Shown: positions 20,648 through 29,760, counted from the stretch's first letter. The stretch: DNA of 33,206 bases from Verrucomicrobiota bacterium (GCA_016209525.1 JACQWK010000406.1:1-33206); one strand, 5' to 3'. The notes: generated by a model from the letters alone, not told the origin. Made by a program: numbers and translations.

Positions 20648-22561
20648 ATGCTGCACGGAAACCATCGTAGGGCAGGCATCTTGCCTGGCTCCAAGTCCGA
20701 TCCCAAATCGCTAAGGGAAGGCAGGCTGGACGCCTTTCCTGCTTCGGCAAACCCCTCTCTACAGCGCTCTTTCAGTTGTCTCTTGGCAGGGATAATAATC
20801 GCTCACGCTCTCGATCTGGCCTCTGCGGGCACTGAATATCTCGATAACTCCCGTTTAGAAAAGGAACTCAAGTCTTTGGCAACCGACCGAGGCGACCTCA
20901 TTCGTTTGAAGCAAGTGGCCGAAACCATCAAGGGGAACTCCGTGTGGCTGGCCGAAATCGGCACGGGCATCGAAGAGGAACGCAAGAGGCGGCCGGCGTT
21001 GCTTTTGGTGGCAGGCATAGAAGGCGGCGACCTCGCCGGGACCAGCAGTGCCCTCTTTTGGGTACGGCAACTCGCGGATGGTTATACAACCAAGGACCGC
21101 ATTCGGAAGCTGCTCGACTCAACGACGATTTATGTCTTCCCGCGCCTAAATCCCGACGCGGCGGACACATTGTTCTCACTCCCAAAACGGGAGTCCATCG
21201 TGAACGCCAGGCCGGTCGATGATGATCACGACGGGTTGATCGATGAAGATGGGCCGGAGGACTTGAACGGGGACGGTTTGATCACCTGGATGCGAATCGA
21301 AGATCCGGAAGGCGATTATGTCATGGATCCGGCTGAATCGAGGCTGCTGATGAAAGCCGACAAATCGAAAGGGGAACAAGGCCAATGGCGGTATTTGCTT
21401 GAAGGTAAGGACAACGATCACGATGAAGCCTGGAATGAAGATGGAACGGGTGGCGTCAACCTTAACCGTAACTTTCCATACAACTACCGGTTCTTCGCCG
21501 GAGGCACCGGGCTTCATCCTGTCAGCGAGCTTGAGACGAGAGCCCTTGCGGATTTCGTCGTGGACCATCCAAACGTCGGGATCATCTTCACGTTTGGCGG
21601 GGTCGATAACCTGGTCCAAACTCCGAAAGGCGAACCGGGCGGCAAAAGGCCGCCGACCACCATTCAAGAGGGCGACCTTCCCTTTTATCGGGAGCTCGGA
21701 AAGGCGTACCGAGAAGCCTTGGGTTTGAAGAAAGAGCTTCAAGGAAATAGCGAGCCGGGAACCTTCTCCGACTGGATGTATTTCCATCGGGGTCGGCTTT
21801 CATTGGCAGCCCGTCCTTGGAGTCAAGCGCTTCAAGTCGAATTGGCCAAAACCAACGCAGCATCATCGAAGCCCCAGGCTACGCACAAGGACGATAAGCG
21901 AGCCGGTGATGCGCAGCCTGAATCAAAACCCAACGCGGAAAAGGCAGGCGATGCATCGGAGGAGGACAAGAAATCCGACGCCAAGGCCAAGCCGGCAACG
22001 GAAACGCGCAACCAGGAGGAACGGGCTTTCCTGAAATGGATCGACGAAAATGCTCCGTCGGCATTCCTGCCGTGGAAGCGCTTTGAACATCCGGACTTTC
22101 CTGGACGGAAGGTCGAGATCGGAGGCTTCGCCCCTTCCGCCACGACGAGCCCGCCTGAGAAACTTCTCGATGAATTCGCCTCCAAGCACGCCAAGTTCCT
22201 GACCGAGCTCGCCGAAAAACTTCCCCGGGTCGGGATTCGAAAAGCCGAAGCCAAGCACTTGGGAGCGTCCATTTACCAGCTTGTTGTCCAAGTTGAAAAC
22301 AGAGGTTATCTGCCCACGGCTTTGGCGCAAGGTGTGACGACGCGCGAAGTCCTCCCGACCCGTGTCGTTTTCGAGGCCAATCCCGATGATATCCTCGCCG
22401 GAGCGAAAACTTCCTCGCTGGGGGTCATCGATGGCAGCGGCGGTATGAAGGAAGTGCGCTGCACGTTACGCGCGAAAGGAACAAACAAGCTTGGAGTCGA
22501 GGTCATCTCCGCGCTGGGAGGAAGTGTCAAAACAACGATTGATCTTCAAGTCGGGGAGTGA
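20648..22561 (+). CDS. Secreted M14-carboxypeptidase-like protein lacking zinc ligands and catalytic Glu
   Basis: About 637 residues from the ATG at 20648; the frame is open from 20591. A repeat-derived segment (HRRAGILPGSK...GRLDAFP) precedes the signal peptide RSFSCLLAGIIIAHALDLASA. The body follows M14 peptidases: LLLVAGIEGGDLAG, YVFPRLNPDAAD, acidic calcium-type loops (DDDHDGLIDEDG, DLNGDGLI, DNDHDEAWNED), VNLNRNFPYNY and a C-terminal beta domain. Relative to the active neighbour, HGNE is EGGD (E125, D128 replace His and Glu), the second zinc His region SYHNAGG is TFGGVD, and the catalytic TTELW is AARPW. The enzyme should not bind zinc or cleave peptides. A charged Lys/Glu/Ala/Pro linker (about residues 405-455) is inserted before the last part. 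It precedes the intact paralogue by 25 bases and is probably co-transcribed with it. Confidence 0.85.
   Translation: MLHGNHRRAGILPGSKSDPKSLREGRLDAFPASANPSLQRSFSCLLAGIIIAHALDLASAGTEYLDNSRLEKELKSLATDRGDLIRLKQVAETIKGNSVWLAEIGTGIEEERKRRPALLLVAGIEGGDLAGTSSALFWVRQLADGYTTKDRIRKLLDSTTIYVFPRLNPDAADTLFSLPKRESIVNARPVDDDHDGLIDEDGPEDLNGDGLITWMRIEDPEGDYVMDPAESRLLMKADKSKGEQGQWRYLLEGKDNDHDEAWNEDGTGGVNLNRNFPYNYRFFAGGTGLHPVSELETRALADFVVDHPNVGIIFTFGGVDNLVQTPKGEPGGKRPPTTIQEGDLPFYRELGKAYREALGLKKELQGNSEPGTFSDWMYFHRGRLSLAARPWSQALQVELAKTNAASSKPQATHKDDKRAGDAQPESKPNAEKAGDASEEDKKSDAKAKPATETRNQEERAFLKWIDENAPSAFLPWKRFEHPDFPGRKVEIGGFAPSATTSPPEKLLDEFASKHAKFLTELAEKLPRVGIRKAEAKHLGASIYQLVVQVENRGYLPTALAQGVTTREVLPTRVVFEANPDDILAGAKTSSLGVIDGSGGMKEVRCTLRAKGTNKLGVEVISALGGSVKTTIDLQVGE
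20671..20742. repeat. Two imperfect hairpins inside the 5' end of the M14-like frame
   Basis: GGCAGGCATCTTGCCTGG and GGAAGGC...GCCTTTCC are short imperfect stems about 30 bases apart. The GTAGGGCAGG opening resembles the GTAGGGCAAG unit at 14160. They lie between the first available start codons and the signal peptide of the M14-like gene, so they are either 5' UTR or translated. Confidence 0.5.
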
Positions 22562-22586
22562 CCCAGAGACGCCACCGAATGCACGC

Positions 22587-24545
22587 ATGAAGCTCTGCAT
22601 TATTTCTCTCCATGAACCTCAAGGTGGGGCGAGACGCCTGTCGGGCCCTGGCATTATTTCAGGCAAGAACGTCAGGGCTCGACGCGAGTCTCACCCCGCC
22701 GCGGAACAGATCCATGGTTCCAAGGCGCGTCCGAGGTGCTTGGGAGTATTCCCACGCCATCGGCTTACCCTCGGCAGATCAGCCAGCGTGCTCACTTTCG
22801 TGTGCATGCTTTTCAGTTCTTTGTCCCATATGAGCTGGGCCGAAAACGCCGATCGCCAGCCAAAAGCCGAGGATCTCGCGAACCACATTTTCCCTGCGCT
22901 GGGCAGTCCGGCCGCGCGCCGGGTCCCCGTGGAATGGAATCGCTTCTATGATCACGCCGGATTAGGCGCCATTCTGGCTCGTCTTCACCAGGCGTTTCCT
23001 CACCTCACCGAGCTCTACTCCGTCGGCAAATCCTATGAAGGACGCGATCTCTGGTGCCTGGAAGTCACGGCGAAAACAGTTCGCGACCCCAAACGCAAGC
23101 CGGGCATGTACATCGACGGAAACATCCACGGGAATGAAGTGCAAGGCGGTGAAGTGGTCGCTTACACCGCTTGGTACCTCTGCCACCAATACGGCCGATT
23201 GGAAAAGGTGACGGAATTGCTCGATCACAACGTTTTCTATCTCATTCCAACGATCAATCCCGACGGCCGGGATCGATGGTTCCATCACGCTCAGACCGCA
23301 AATTCTTCCCGCAGCGGTCTCCGGCCTTACGACAACGACCGCGACGGCCTCGTGGACGAAGATGACGTTGATGATCTGGATAGAGACGGATCGATCACGC
23401 AAATGCGCGTGAAGGATCCGAACGGACGCTGGAAGGTTCACCCGCAATTCCCGGAACACTTGGTGCAAATGGCCGCGCCAGACGAGAAAGGTGAATACAC
23501 GCTCCTCGGCCTGGAGGGCATCGACAATGACGGGGACGGCCAAATCAACGAGGATGGAGCGGGCGGCTACGACACCAATCGAAACTGGGCGTGGGATTGG
23601 CAGCCGAACTACATTCAATTCGGAGCGCAGGAATATCCGTTCTCACTCTCGGAATCGCGCGCGATCGCCGACTTCGTCACGAGCCATCCGAACATCGCGG
23701 CCTTCCAATCCTACCACAATGCCGGCGGCATGATCCTGCGAAATCCGGGGCGCGAAGGAGGCGTCAGCCAGCCCGAAGACGAACGGACCCTTCAGTTTAT
23801 CGCTCAACGCGGCGAAAAGATGCTTCCTTTCTACCGTTCCATGATCGTCTGGAAAGACCTCTACACGGTCTGGGGCGGAGAAGTGGATTGGTTCTACGGC
23901 GCTCGGGGAATCCTCGGTTTCACCACCGAACTCTGGACGCAGCGGAATCTCGATCGGTCCGGCGGCGCGTCGCGCGAGGACGAAGCCGCTTTCTTGAAAT
24001 ACGTGCTCCTCAATGACGGCGTGGTGAAGTGGCACGAATTCGACCATCCAACTTTCGGCAAGATTGAAATTGGCGGCACGAAAAAAGAGTGGGGCCGGAC
24101 GCCGGTTTCATTTCTTCTTGAAGAAGAATGCCATCGCAACATGGCGTTCACTCTCTACCACGCGGACCAAATGCCTCGTCTCAGCATCAGCGAAGTCGAA
24201 GTGAGGAAAATCGACGACGACCTTTTCAGGATTTGGGTGACGATTGAGAATTCGAGGCTGATCCCGACCCGCACGAGCCAGGATGTGAGGAATCACATCG
24301 GACCCCCGGACGTGGTTACGTTGAGCGGCGCCAATGTCAACGTGCTTTCCTCGGGCGTCGTCACGGATCGTTTCTTCAAACGCGTCGAAGCCACAAAACG
24401 CCGGCCGGAGCGTGTGGAATTGGATTCGGTCAGAGGCATGAGTGCCGCCCGCGTCCAGTTTATCGTCCGCGGACGCGGCAATTTCGCGATCCGGGCGGAC
24501 TCCGCGAAAGGGGGCCAATTTTCGACCGAGCGGGCGCTGCGGTGA
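22587..24545 (+). CDS. Secreted M14-family zinc carboxypeptidase
   Basis: About 652 residues from the ATG at 22587, chosen because it begins 25 bases after the upstream stop; a TTG nearer the signal peptide (about 22739) is an alternative. Residues 9-42 come from palindrome family A. The signal segment SVLTFVCMLFSSLSHMSWA follows. Zinc ligands are H181 and E184 (NIHGNEVQGG) and H377 (SYHNAGGM); the substrate-binding NRN has R332, and the catalytic Glu is E448 (FTTELW). Calcium-type acidic loops DNDRDGLVDEDDVDDLDRDG and DNDGDGQINEDG are inserted as in related M14 proteins of this phylum. The last about 150 residues form a beta domain also seen in the upstream dead paralogue. Expected activity is removal of C-terminal amino acids or processing of peptides outside the cytoplasm; specificity unknown. 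Confidence 0.92.
   Translation: MKLCIISLHEPQGGARRLSGPGIISGKNVRARRESHPAAEQIHGSKARPRCLGVFPRHRLTLGRSASVLTFVCMLFSSLSHMSWAENADRQPKAEDLANHIFPALGSPAARRVPVEWNRFYDHAGLGAILARLHQAFPHLTELYSVGKSYEGRDLWCLEVTAKTVRDPKRKPGMYIDGNIHGNEVQGGEVVAYTAWYLCHQYGRLEKVTELLDHNVFYLIPTINPDGRDRWFHHAQTANSSRSGLRPYDNDRDGLVDEDDVDDLDRDGSITQMRVKDPNGRWKVHPQFPEHLVQMAAPDEKGEYTLLGLEGIDNDGDGQINEDGAGGYDTNRNWAWDWQPNYIQFGAQEYPFSLSESRAIADFVTSHPNIAAFQSYHNAGGMILRNPGREGGVSQPEDERTLQFIAQRGEKMLPFYRSMIVWKDLYTVWGGEVDWFYGARGILGFTTELWTQRNLDRSGGASREDEAAFLKYVLLNDGVVKWHEFDHPTFGKIEIGGTKKEWGRTPVSFLLEEECHRNMAFTLYHADQMPRLSISEVEVRKIDDDLFRIWVTIENSRLIPTRTSQDVRNHIGPPDVVTLSGANVNVLSSGVVTDRFFKRVEATKRRPERVELDSVRGMSAARVQFIVRGRGNFAIRADSAKGGQFSTERALR
22623..22700. 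repeat. Palindromic repeat family A, copy 3
   Basis: Left arm 22623-22650 and right arm 22673-22700 pair with a few mismatches. The 22-base loop differs from copy 1 at two positions, and the preceding CTCTCCATGAACC is also shared with copy 1. Similarity to copy 1 continues about 40 bases past the right arm (CCATGGTTCCAAGGCGCG against TTCATGGGCCCAATGCGCGC). Confidence 0.9.
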
Positions 24546-24674
24546 ACTTGGACATAGGGCATCAGCCCTAATGCCCCTTCGGACGATGGACTACCATCCG
24601 TAGTCTTTTCCGCTAACGCAGAATTCGGAGTTGGCCGGATTGCTGGGAAGCCGGCCGATGCTTAGATTGCGAGT

Positions 24675-25286
24675 ATGATGACTGTTCCGAGGACTGACAA
24701 AAGGGGCAACACCGGCAACGACTCTCCCCCCATGTTGCGTTTTCTGATTGCCTACGAAAGCGTCGAGATCGGACTCCAGGCGCTGCAGCTCTACCAGCGG
24801 CTAGCCAAGAGATTCGGGGAAGGCTATCGATTCGAACTGAACGTTTGGAAGTTTGAGGCCTTGGGCGTTCCCTCCCTCGCGAGAGTTGCCGCCCATGAAG
24901 CGGTCGCGGCCGATCTCGTGGTGATCGCGGCCAACCGGGATGATCGTGTGCCGCTGGATTTGCGAAGCTGGATGGACAAGTGGATCGGCAAAAAAGCGGA
25001 TATGGACAGCGCGTTGGTTCTACTGTCCAAACGCCCCAACGGGCGCGAGGAGTATTCTGCACCCATGCTCGCTTTTCTTCGGGATGTGGCGAACCGAGGA
25101 AACATGACGTTCCTTTGCGACGCGATTGAGACCGCGGCTCTCCGCAACGCTTTCTTGGAGCGAATTCAGCGGGGAGACCGCAGGATCTCGCCCGCCGGGG
25201 AGAACCTCTCCGGGCGGATCAGTTTTGACCTGCCGACAACTTCAAGGCTCAACAGTACACAAGAACATTTTGATCCAGCGGAGTGA
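24675..25286 (+). CDS. Conserved hypothetical cytosolic protein, Rossmann/flavodoxin-like
   Basis: 203 residues from the ATG at 24675; a second ATG at 24732 begins the conserved part, MLRFLIAYESVEIGLQALQL. The layout is strand (FLIAY), helix, strand (FELNVWKFEALG), helix (VAAHEAVAADLVVIAAN), then LRSWMDKWIGKK, strand (SALVLLSKRP), and a late FLRDVANRGNMTFLCDA. I recall short Verrucomicrobia proteins with WKFD.L..P.LR..AA.EA..ADLI..S in which the Asp/Trp positions are conserved, but no named family. There is no signal peptide. It may bind a nucleotide or be a regulator, given the alpha/beta plan; this is speculation. Its 3' end overlaps the convergent response-regulator gene by 38 bases. Confidence 0.7.
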   Translation: MMTVPRTDKRGNTGNDSPPMLRFLIAYESVEIGLQALQLYQRLAKRFGEGYRFELNVWKFEALGVPSLARVAAHEAVAADLVVIAANRDDRVPLDLRSWMDKWIGKKADMDSALVLLSKRPNGREEYSAPMLAFLRDVANRGNMTFLCDAIETAALRNAFLERIQRGDRRISPAGENLSGRISFDLPTTSRLNSTQEHFDPAE

Positions 25287-26595
25287 CCCGGTTGATGGCG
25301 ATGACCCGTTGAATAAGTCCTTCGGTCAGTTCCCGGCCATGCCGGACGAGAACCATCCCGGTGGAGTTGAAGATTTCTTTCGCCACGATCTGGCCCGGCT
25401 TCATCTCGTTCAGAAGGATTTCACGCACGCCTTTGGGCAACGGCGTTTCCGAAGCCGCGTCCGACACGGCTTGCACGGCGGACGGATCGAGCGTGTGTCC
25501 AGCCTGGGCTCTGAGGAGCCGAAGCGCGGGTGTTCCTAAGGTGTGCTGGCTGCAATAAAACAGGGCTGCCGTTAAAAGCCGCGCTGGCCACGGGATTGCT
25601 TCCTGTTTCAAACCGTCCGGATATCCGGAGCCATCCCAATGTTCGTGATGCGAGCGAATGATCCGGCCCGCGCCTTGAAAAATCGGCAAATCCTCCAGCA
25701 TCTGTTGCGAATCGATGGGGTGTCGCTTGATAAACGCGTCCTCTTCCTCCGTCACTTTCCGTGGGTTCCGAAGCCACCTTCCCACAGCCTCCCGATCCAG
25801 TCCAACCAGCGAGATATCATGCAGCCCGGCGGCCCAACAGAGATCCTGCAATTCCCCAGGTGAAAACTTCGCGTGCTCGGCGAGCACGCGGCAGAGCGGC
25901 ATAGCCCGCATGGCGGTGTTGCCCAGATTCGGATGAAAGCGATTCAGCATCCGAAGGTACGTCTCCACCAAAGTTTCGACGTCTTGGACCTTCACGGCGT
26001 CCCGTGAAGTTTCTGATTCTGTCTGCGCCGTGGAAAGCGGACCGCCGAGCGTGCGCCCTGTGAGGACGCGTGCCGCCGCGCGCGGGGTGGCAACCTCGGA
26101 AGGCAGGGCAGATTGTTCAACCGGCGCCGAACCAGGCTGGGCGTCGGCTTTGACTTCAGGCGCTCCGAGATCTGCCAACCCTTCGAAGTGGGCGGTTTTG
26201 GGATTCAGCACCCGCTGTTTGATGGTCTCCTGCTTCTTGAGTTGGATGTGGATCGTCGCCAGCAGCGTGGAAATTGTGAAAGGCTTGGCCAAATAATCGT
26301 CGGCCCCCAGTTCCATGGCGAATCGCCGGCCCTGCTCATCCGGTTGCCCGGTCATAAGAACCACCGGAATGGCGGAAGTGAGGGGTTGATAGCGGATGGC
26401 CGCCAGCGCCGCGAAACCGTCAAAGCCTTCCATCTTGATATCACTCAGGATTAGGTCAGGCATGTACACTTGAGCCAATTGAACACCGGCCCGGCCATTT
26501 TCCGCTTCCACGGTCTCGAACCCGTGCGGACGGAGCGAACTCACCAGCATTTCGCGAACGTCGGCGTCGTCTTCAATGATGAGGATTTTGTGCAT
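25249..26595 (-). CDS. Response regulator with degenerate HD-GYP-like output domain
   Basis: 448 residues from the ATG at 26595 (MHKILIIEDD, the normal receiver start; the frame is open to 26703). The receiver (1-120) has D9/D10, D52 (LILSDIKMEGFDG) and K in YLAKPF. A Pro/Ala/Thr-rich linker (about 140-215) leads to an HD-GYP-like domain (about 220-385). HHEHWDGSGYPDGL matches the diagnostic HHE..DG.GYP, and HP is present in KRHPIDSQQML. The HD motif reads GLHDISLV instead of HDIGKI, and the expected upstream His and the later D..DAL motif are not seen. Cyclic-di-GMP phosphodiesterase activity is therefore doubtful. A C-terminal beta segment (KGVREILLNEMKPGQIVAKE) resembles the region found after HD-GYP domains in related regulators. 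No kinase gene is adjacent. Confidence 0.85.
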   Translation of the reverse strand: MHKILIIEDDADVREMLVSSLRPHGFETVEAENGRAGVQLAQVYMPDLILSDIKMEGFDGFAALAAIRYQPLTSAIPVVLMTGQPDEQGRRFAMELGADDYLAKPFTISTLLATIHIQLKKQETIKQRVLNPKTAHFEGLADLGAPEVKADAQPGSAPVEQSALPSEVATPRAAARVLTGRTLGGPLSTAQTESETSRDAVKVQDVETLVETYLRMLNRFHPNLGNTAMRAMPLCRVLAEHAKFSPGELQDLCWAAGLHDISLVGLDREAVGRWLRNPRKVTEEEDAFIKRHPIDSQQMLEDLPIFQGAGRIIRSHHEHWDGSGYPDGLKQEAIPWPARLLTAALFYCSQHTLGTPALRLLRAQAGHTLDPSAVQAVSDAASETPLPKGVREILLNEMKPGQIVAKEIFNSTGMVLVRHGRELTEGLIQRVIAINRVTPLDQNVLVYC

Positions 26596-26701
26596 TGGTC
26601 TCTCGGCAGCCCGCGTGGACCGCAGCATAACAGACCGCGGCCTTCTGTAAACACCGCGCTCACGTTTGACTTTCCGGCGCGCATCCGGTAACAGAAAGGG
26701 C

Positions 26702-27238
26702 ATGTTCTCAACGCGCCAAATCTTTCGCGGCTTAATCCCATCGTTGTGTCTCGCAGGCTGGGTCGCGATCTATGCCGCGGATGCTCCTGCGAAATTCAAA
26801 GTGGGCGAGTTTAACTTCAGCCGGCCTGAAAAATGGGAGTGGGTTGCGGTCACGTCCGCCATGCGCAAGGCGCAACTCAAAGTGGCGGATGAAAAAACCA
26901 AGGGCGCCGCGGAAGTGGTCTTCTTTTCGGGCAACATGGGCGGCGTCCAGGCCAACGTCCAGCGCTGGTTCAGCCAGTTTCAAGAGCCGCGCGAAAAGAT
27001 CAACCCGAAGACGGAAGAAGTGACCGTCGGGAAACACAAGGTAACCTACGCCTCGGCTCAAGGCACGTACGTTGGGATGCCCGGCGGCCCGCAGCCGCCA
27101 CAAAAAGATCACGCCTTGCTCGGAGCGATCATCACGAGTCCGCAAGGCGACGTTTATGTTCGAATGACCGGGCCTTCGGATCTGGTCAAACGCTCGACCG
27201 CTGATTTCAAAAAGTTGGTGGAAGAGGCGTTGAAGTAA
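26702..27238 (+). CDS. Small secreted hypothetical protein
   Basis: 178 residues; the ATG at 26702 is chosen because it gives a standard signal peptide (MFSTRQIFRGLIPSLCLAGW, ending near YAADA). A purine tract GAAAGGG sits immediately before it, too close to be a normal Shine-Dalgarno. The mature part, FKVGEFNFSRPEKWEWV, then KAQLKVAD, AEVVFFSGNMGGVQANVQRW, HKVTYASAQGTYVG and a C-terminal DLVKRSTADFKKLVEEAL, has the strand order of a PsbP/Mog1-like fold as seen in many small lipid- or stress-related secreted proteins. No Cys or lipobox is present. Comparable proteins occur in planctomycetes and verrucomicrobia by memory. Function unknown. It diverges from the response-regulator gene (107 bases between starts). 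Confidence 0.75.
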   Translation: MFSTRQIFRGLIPSLCLAGWVAIYAADAPAKFKVGEFNFSRPEKWEWVAVTSAMRKAQLKVADEKTKGAAEVVFFSGNMGGVQANVQRWFSQFQEPREKINPKTEEVTVGKHKVTYASAQGTYVGMPGGPQPPQKDHALLGAIITSPQGDVYVRMTGPSDLVKRSTADFKKLVEEALK

Positions 27239-27261
27239 ACTCAAAACCTGTTTGAAAGATC

Positions 27262-27346
27262 GCAGCAGCCGACGTAAGGAGGCTTTGACTTTGCGTGCTT
27301 GCGTTCTTGCCCGTTGAAACTTGAGCCTCGTTACCTCGGCTCCTAC
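27262..27346. repeat. Palindromic repeat family F, copy 1
   Basis: Left arm 27262-27285 (GCAGCAGCCGACGTAAGGAG...) pairs imperfectly with right arm 27323-27346 (GAGCCTCGTTACCTCGGCTC...). It lies between two convergent genes (stops at 27238 and 27367). A relative with the same core (AGCCGACGTRAGGAGGCT) is at 29824-29896. Confidence 0.75.
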
Positions 27347-27366
27347 TGCAAGATTACTTCGCGGAC

Positions 27367-29307
27367 TTACTCCTGCACCATCCCAAACTCGCAATTGTAG
27401 TTCTTTCCGCACTTCTGGCAAACGGCCTCGATGATTTCCAGTTCGGGCGTCCACGAATAGGCGCAGCCGCAGTGACCGCATTGCACCAGGTACCCTTTCT
27501 TCTTTCTCCGATATTCCTCGAGGAACGGCTGGACCGGTGAATCGAGGTCCTCTTCGGTGAGCAGCGTCAACGCGCGCGTTTCGAAACTCCCGGTGTTCGC
27601 CAGGCGGGTCGCCTGCGAGTTAATCACGCTTTCAAAGCAATTTCGCACCAAGCGCGCGTTGCCAAAATTCTCGCCGCGGTTCCGGTGCAGGCAGGTGAAG
27701 TGATGGAGAGTTTTCTCTTTCAAACCGGGCGTCAGGGCCAGCCCGTTCTTCCAGCACATCAGACAGAAGATGCGGCAGAGTTCCTGAGGAGTGTAATCGG
27801 GAAATTCGATAAACCGCGTAAAGCGGGAATGAAGTCCGGGATTGGAGTTGATGAATCGGTCCATCGGCTCCGGATAGCCGGCCACGATCACAATCAGCCG
27901 GTCGCGGTTATCTTCCATCCGTTTCAGCAGCGTATCGATCGCTTCCTGGCCAAAATCCTCCTGGTCTTTGGCCAGCGTGTAGGCCTCGTCGATGAACAGG
28001 ATTCCATCCAGAGCGGAGTCGACGACACTGTTGGTTTTGACCGCGGTTTGGCCGACGTATTCGGCCACCAGCGTGGCCCGGTCGCATTCCACCAGATGAC
28101 CCTTTTTGAGCACGCCGAGTGACTTATAGATGCGCCCCATCAGCCGGGCGACGGTCGTTTTGCCGGTGCCCGGATTGCCGGTGTAAACGGAGTGATAGCT
28201 GGTGGCAATGGGCCGCAATCCCTGCATCAAACGGACTTGCTGGATCTTGGCGAAATTCGCGGTCTGCTTCACCTTATCTTTCACGCTGGCGATCCCGACC
28301 AACTCGTCGAGATCACCGAGGACTCGTTCGAGCTTCTCCTGCGCGGCAAGCTGGCCGTATTCGGAGAGCGTGGAATGGGATTCTTCGGTGATGACGGCGA
28401 TCTGCCGGAGGAGATATTGGATGAAACGGTTCTCCTTCGAGGACACCGATCCGTCCATGGCTGAAAAGGCTTGGCAGATTTCCTCCACCAGAAATTCATA
28501 GTAAACGACGATCAAAGGAGGGAGTTTGAGTTTGCCGATGATCTGAACAATATCCGAAAAGGCGCGATCCAACCCTTCCCGCACATAAGCTCCCACGATT
28601 TCATGGAGCTTGGTGATTTTTTCTTTGGCGTTGTCGAGGTATTCCGTGATCACGTCGCGGAGGTGGATGCCTTTTTCTTTGACGTGGCCTCGGTTCAATC
28701 CCAGCAGCCGGTCCCGGTGTTCGCGGCGGAACAACCCCGCGAATCCGGCCACCATCTCCTCCGTGCGGCCCGTGTACAAGCACGCCATCCAGAACTGGGC
28801 CGAAGCGTCCGTCGCGAGGGAGAAATCTTGGAGCGGGAAGAAAACAGACCAGGCGCCTCCCACGATCCTCCGGAAGGCATCGGTCAAGGATTCCAGCAGA
28901 TCGACGGTACCCTTGGCTGTCTTCTCGTAAGACAATTGCGGCGGAGTGAGGATCTCCAAATATTCCGCCAGGAGCCTTGCGCTCAGCAAGGCTCGAGCCA
29001 GGCGTTCGATCGATGCGGCGTCGCATCCGGTGACATCAGCCGCTTCGGCGATCCTGGGAACAAGCTCTTGGAACGCGCCGACGAACTGGCTATCCGTGCC
29101 AATGATTTTCGCGGCCTGCTCATCGCTGATGATGCCCAGGCCCTGGAAATGGGAGACGATGTCCAGAGTGCCCTGCTTGTTGAACTGAGCTAGAGACGCA
29201 TAATCCCAGGCGGGAGTCTGTCTGCCTTGCGCCTCGCCCATGATCGAGACGAGCACGCTTCCCGGAAGGAGCAGATGGGTCTTCAGATCTTTGACCAGGC
29301 TTTTCAT
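27367..29307 (-). CDS. CbxX/CfqX-type AAA+ ATPase with C-terminal zinc ribbon
   Basis: 646 residues from the ATG at 29307 ([12 protein letters not shown]); the frame is open up to 29499, but the extra 64 residues look non-native. The first about 300 residues are helical and unassigned ([38 protein letters not shown]). The AAA+ module of the RuBisCO-activase-related CbxX/CfqX/SpoVK family spans about 310-560: [14 protein letters not shown], Walker [10 protein letters not shown] with K383, Walker B FIDEAYTL with D440/E441, and sensor/arginine region [18 protein letters not shown]. The last about 35 residues hold CGHCGC...[10 protein letters not shown], a four-Cys zinc ribbon. Family members remodel protein complexes (activases, spore proteins, EccA in secretion). 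No RuBisCO or secretion genes lie nearby, so the client is unknown. The zinc ribbon could be a substrate or nucleic-acid adaptor. Confidence 0.88.
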   Translation of the reverse strand: MKSLVKDLKTHLLLPGSVLVSIMGEAQGRQTPAWDYASLAQFNKQGTLDIVSHFQGLGIISDEQAAKIIGTDSQFVGAFQELVPRIAEAADVTGCDAASIERLARALLSARLLAEYLEILTPPQLSYEKTAKGTVDLLESLTDAFRRIVGGAWSVFFPLQDFSLATDASAQFWMACLYTGRTEEMVAGFAGLFRREHRDRLLGLNRGHVKEKGIHLRDVITEYLDNAKEKITKLHEIVGAYVREGLDRAFSDIVQIIGKLKLPPLIVVYYEFLVEEICQAFSAMDGSVSSKENRFIQYLLRQIAVITEESHSTLSEYGQLAAQEKLERVLGDLDELVGIASVKDKVKQTANFAKIQQVRLMQGLRPIATSYHSVYTGNPGTGKTTVARLMGRIYKSLGVLKKGHLVECDRATLVAEYVGQTAVKTNSVVDSALDGILFIDEAYTLAKDQEDFGQEAIDTLLKRMEDNRDRLIVIVAGYPEPMDRFINSNPGLHSRFTRFIEFPDYTPQELCRIFCLMCWKNGLALTPGLKEKTLHHFTCLHRNRGENFGNARLVRNCFESVINSQATRLANTGSFETRALTLLTEEDLDSPVQPFLEEYRRKKKGYLVQCGHCGCAYSWTPELEIIEAVCQKCGKNYNCEFGMVQE

Positions 29308-29760
29308 CGATGAGATCGGTTTGATCCTAAGCCTATTTTCGGATTTTACAACCCAGGGGCCTCCAATCTCAAACACAAGCAACGCCGGCGCGGCTGCAAC
29401 CAGGCGCAGCACACCGAATCGCTGGATCTGCTCCGTATCGACCGACTGCAGCTCGGCGAGGTGCTCGCCTCCGCCGATCGTGCCAAGCGCCTTGCTCACT
29501 CATCCAGCAATCCACCGCTCCAAAAATCCATCTCCCGGATTGGTGTCCCTAACCGGCTTTGCTCCGGTGAAGCATCGACCGCTCACAAAACCTATGCTGA
29601 CAGCTTCCCATGGCCGGGGTACAGTTATTTCATGAGTTCCTACCCGCAGGAGTTGAAAGAGGCCCGGGCGGCATACTTTGCCCATCGCTACTGAATTGTT
29701 ACGGCTCAGCGTGAGCAAGATCCTCGACAACGCCGCGAACACATCGCGCGCTGATTCCCC
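29308..29760. other. Intergenic region between the AAA+ gene and the GH67-like gene
   Basis: These 450 bases separate divergent genes. The part to 29499 is open in the AAA+ frame but has no family features. A CCA-rich run (CTCATCCAGCAATCCACCGC, about 29497-29516) is low in complexity. A plus-strand frame ending at 29694 (...SSYPQELKEARAAYFAHRY) has no clear start and no recognised domain; the last 20 codons beginning at an ATG (29632) could be a tiny gene or a decayed end. Nothing else is supported. Confidence 0.4.

Noticed and set aside
24556-24600. Possible rho-independent terminator after the M14 gene (AGGGC-ATCA-GCCCT, then GATGG-ACTA-CCATC)
   Set aside because: The stems are short and no T-run follows, so a terminator call is not supported; they may be minor REP-like hairpins.
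26691-26701. GAAAGGG as a strong ribosome-binding site for the small secreted protein
   Set aside because: Only one base separates it from the ATG, too close for normal Shine-Dalgarno spacing.
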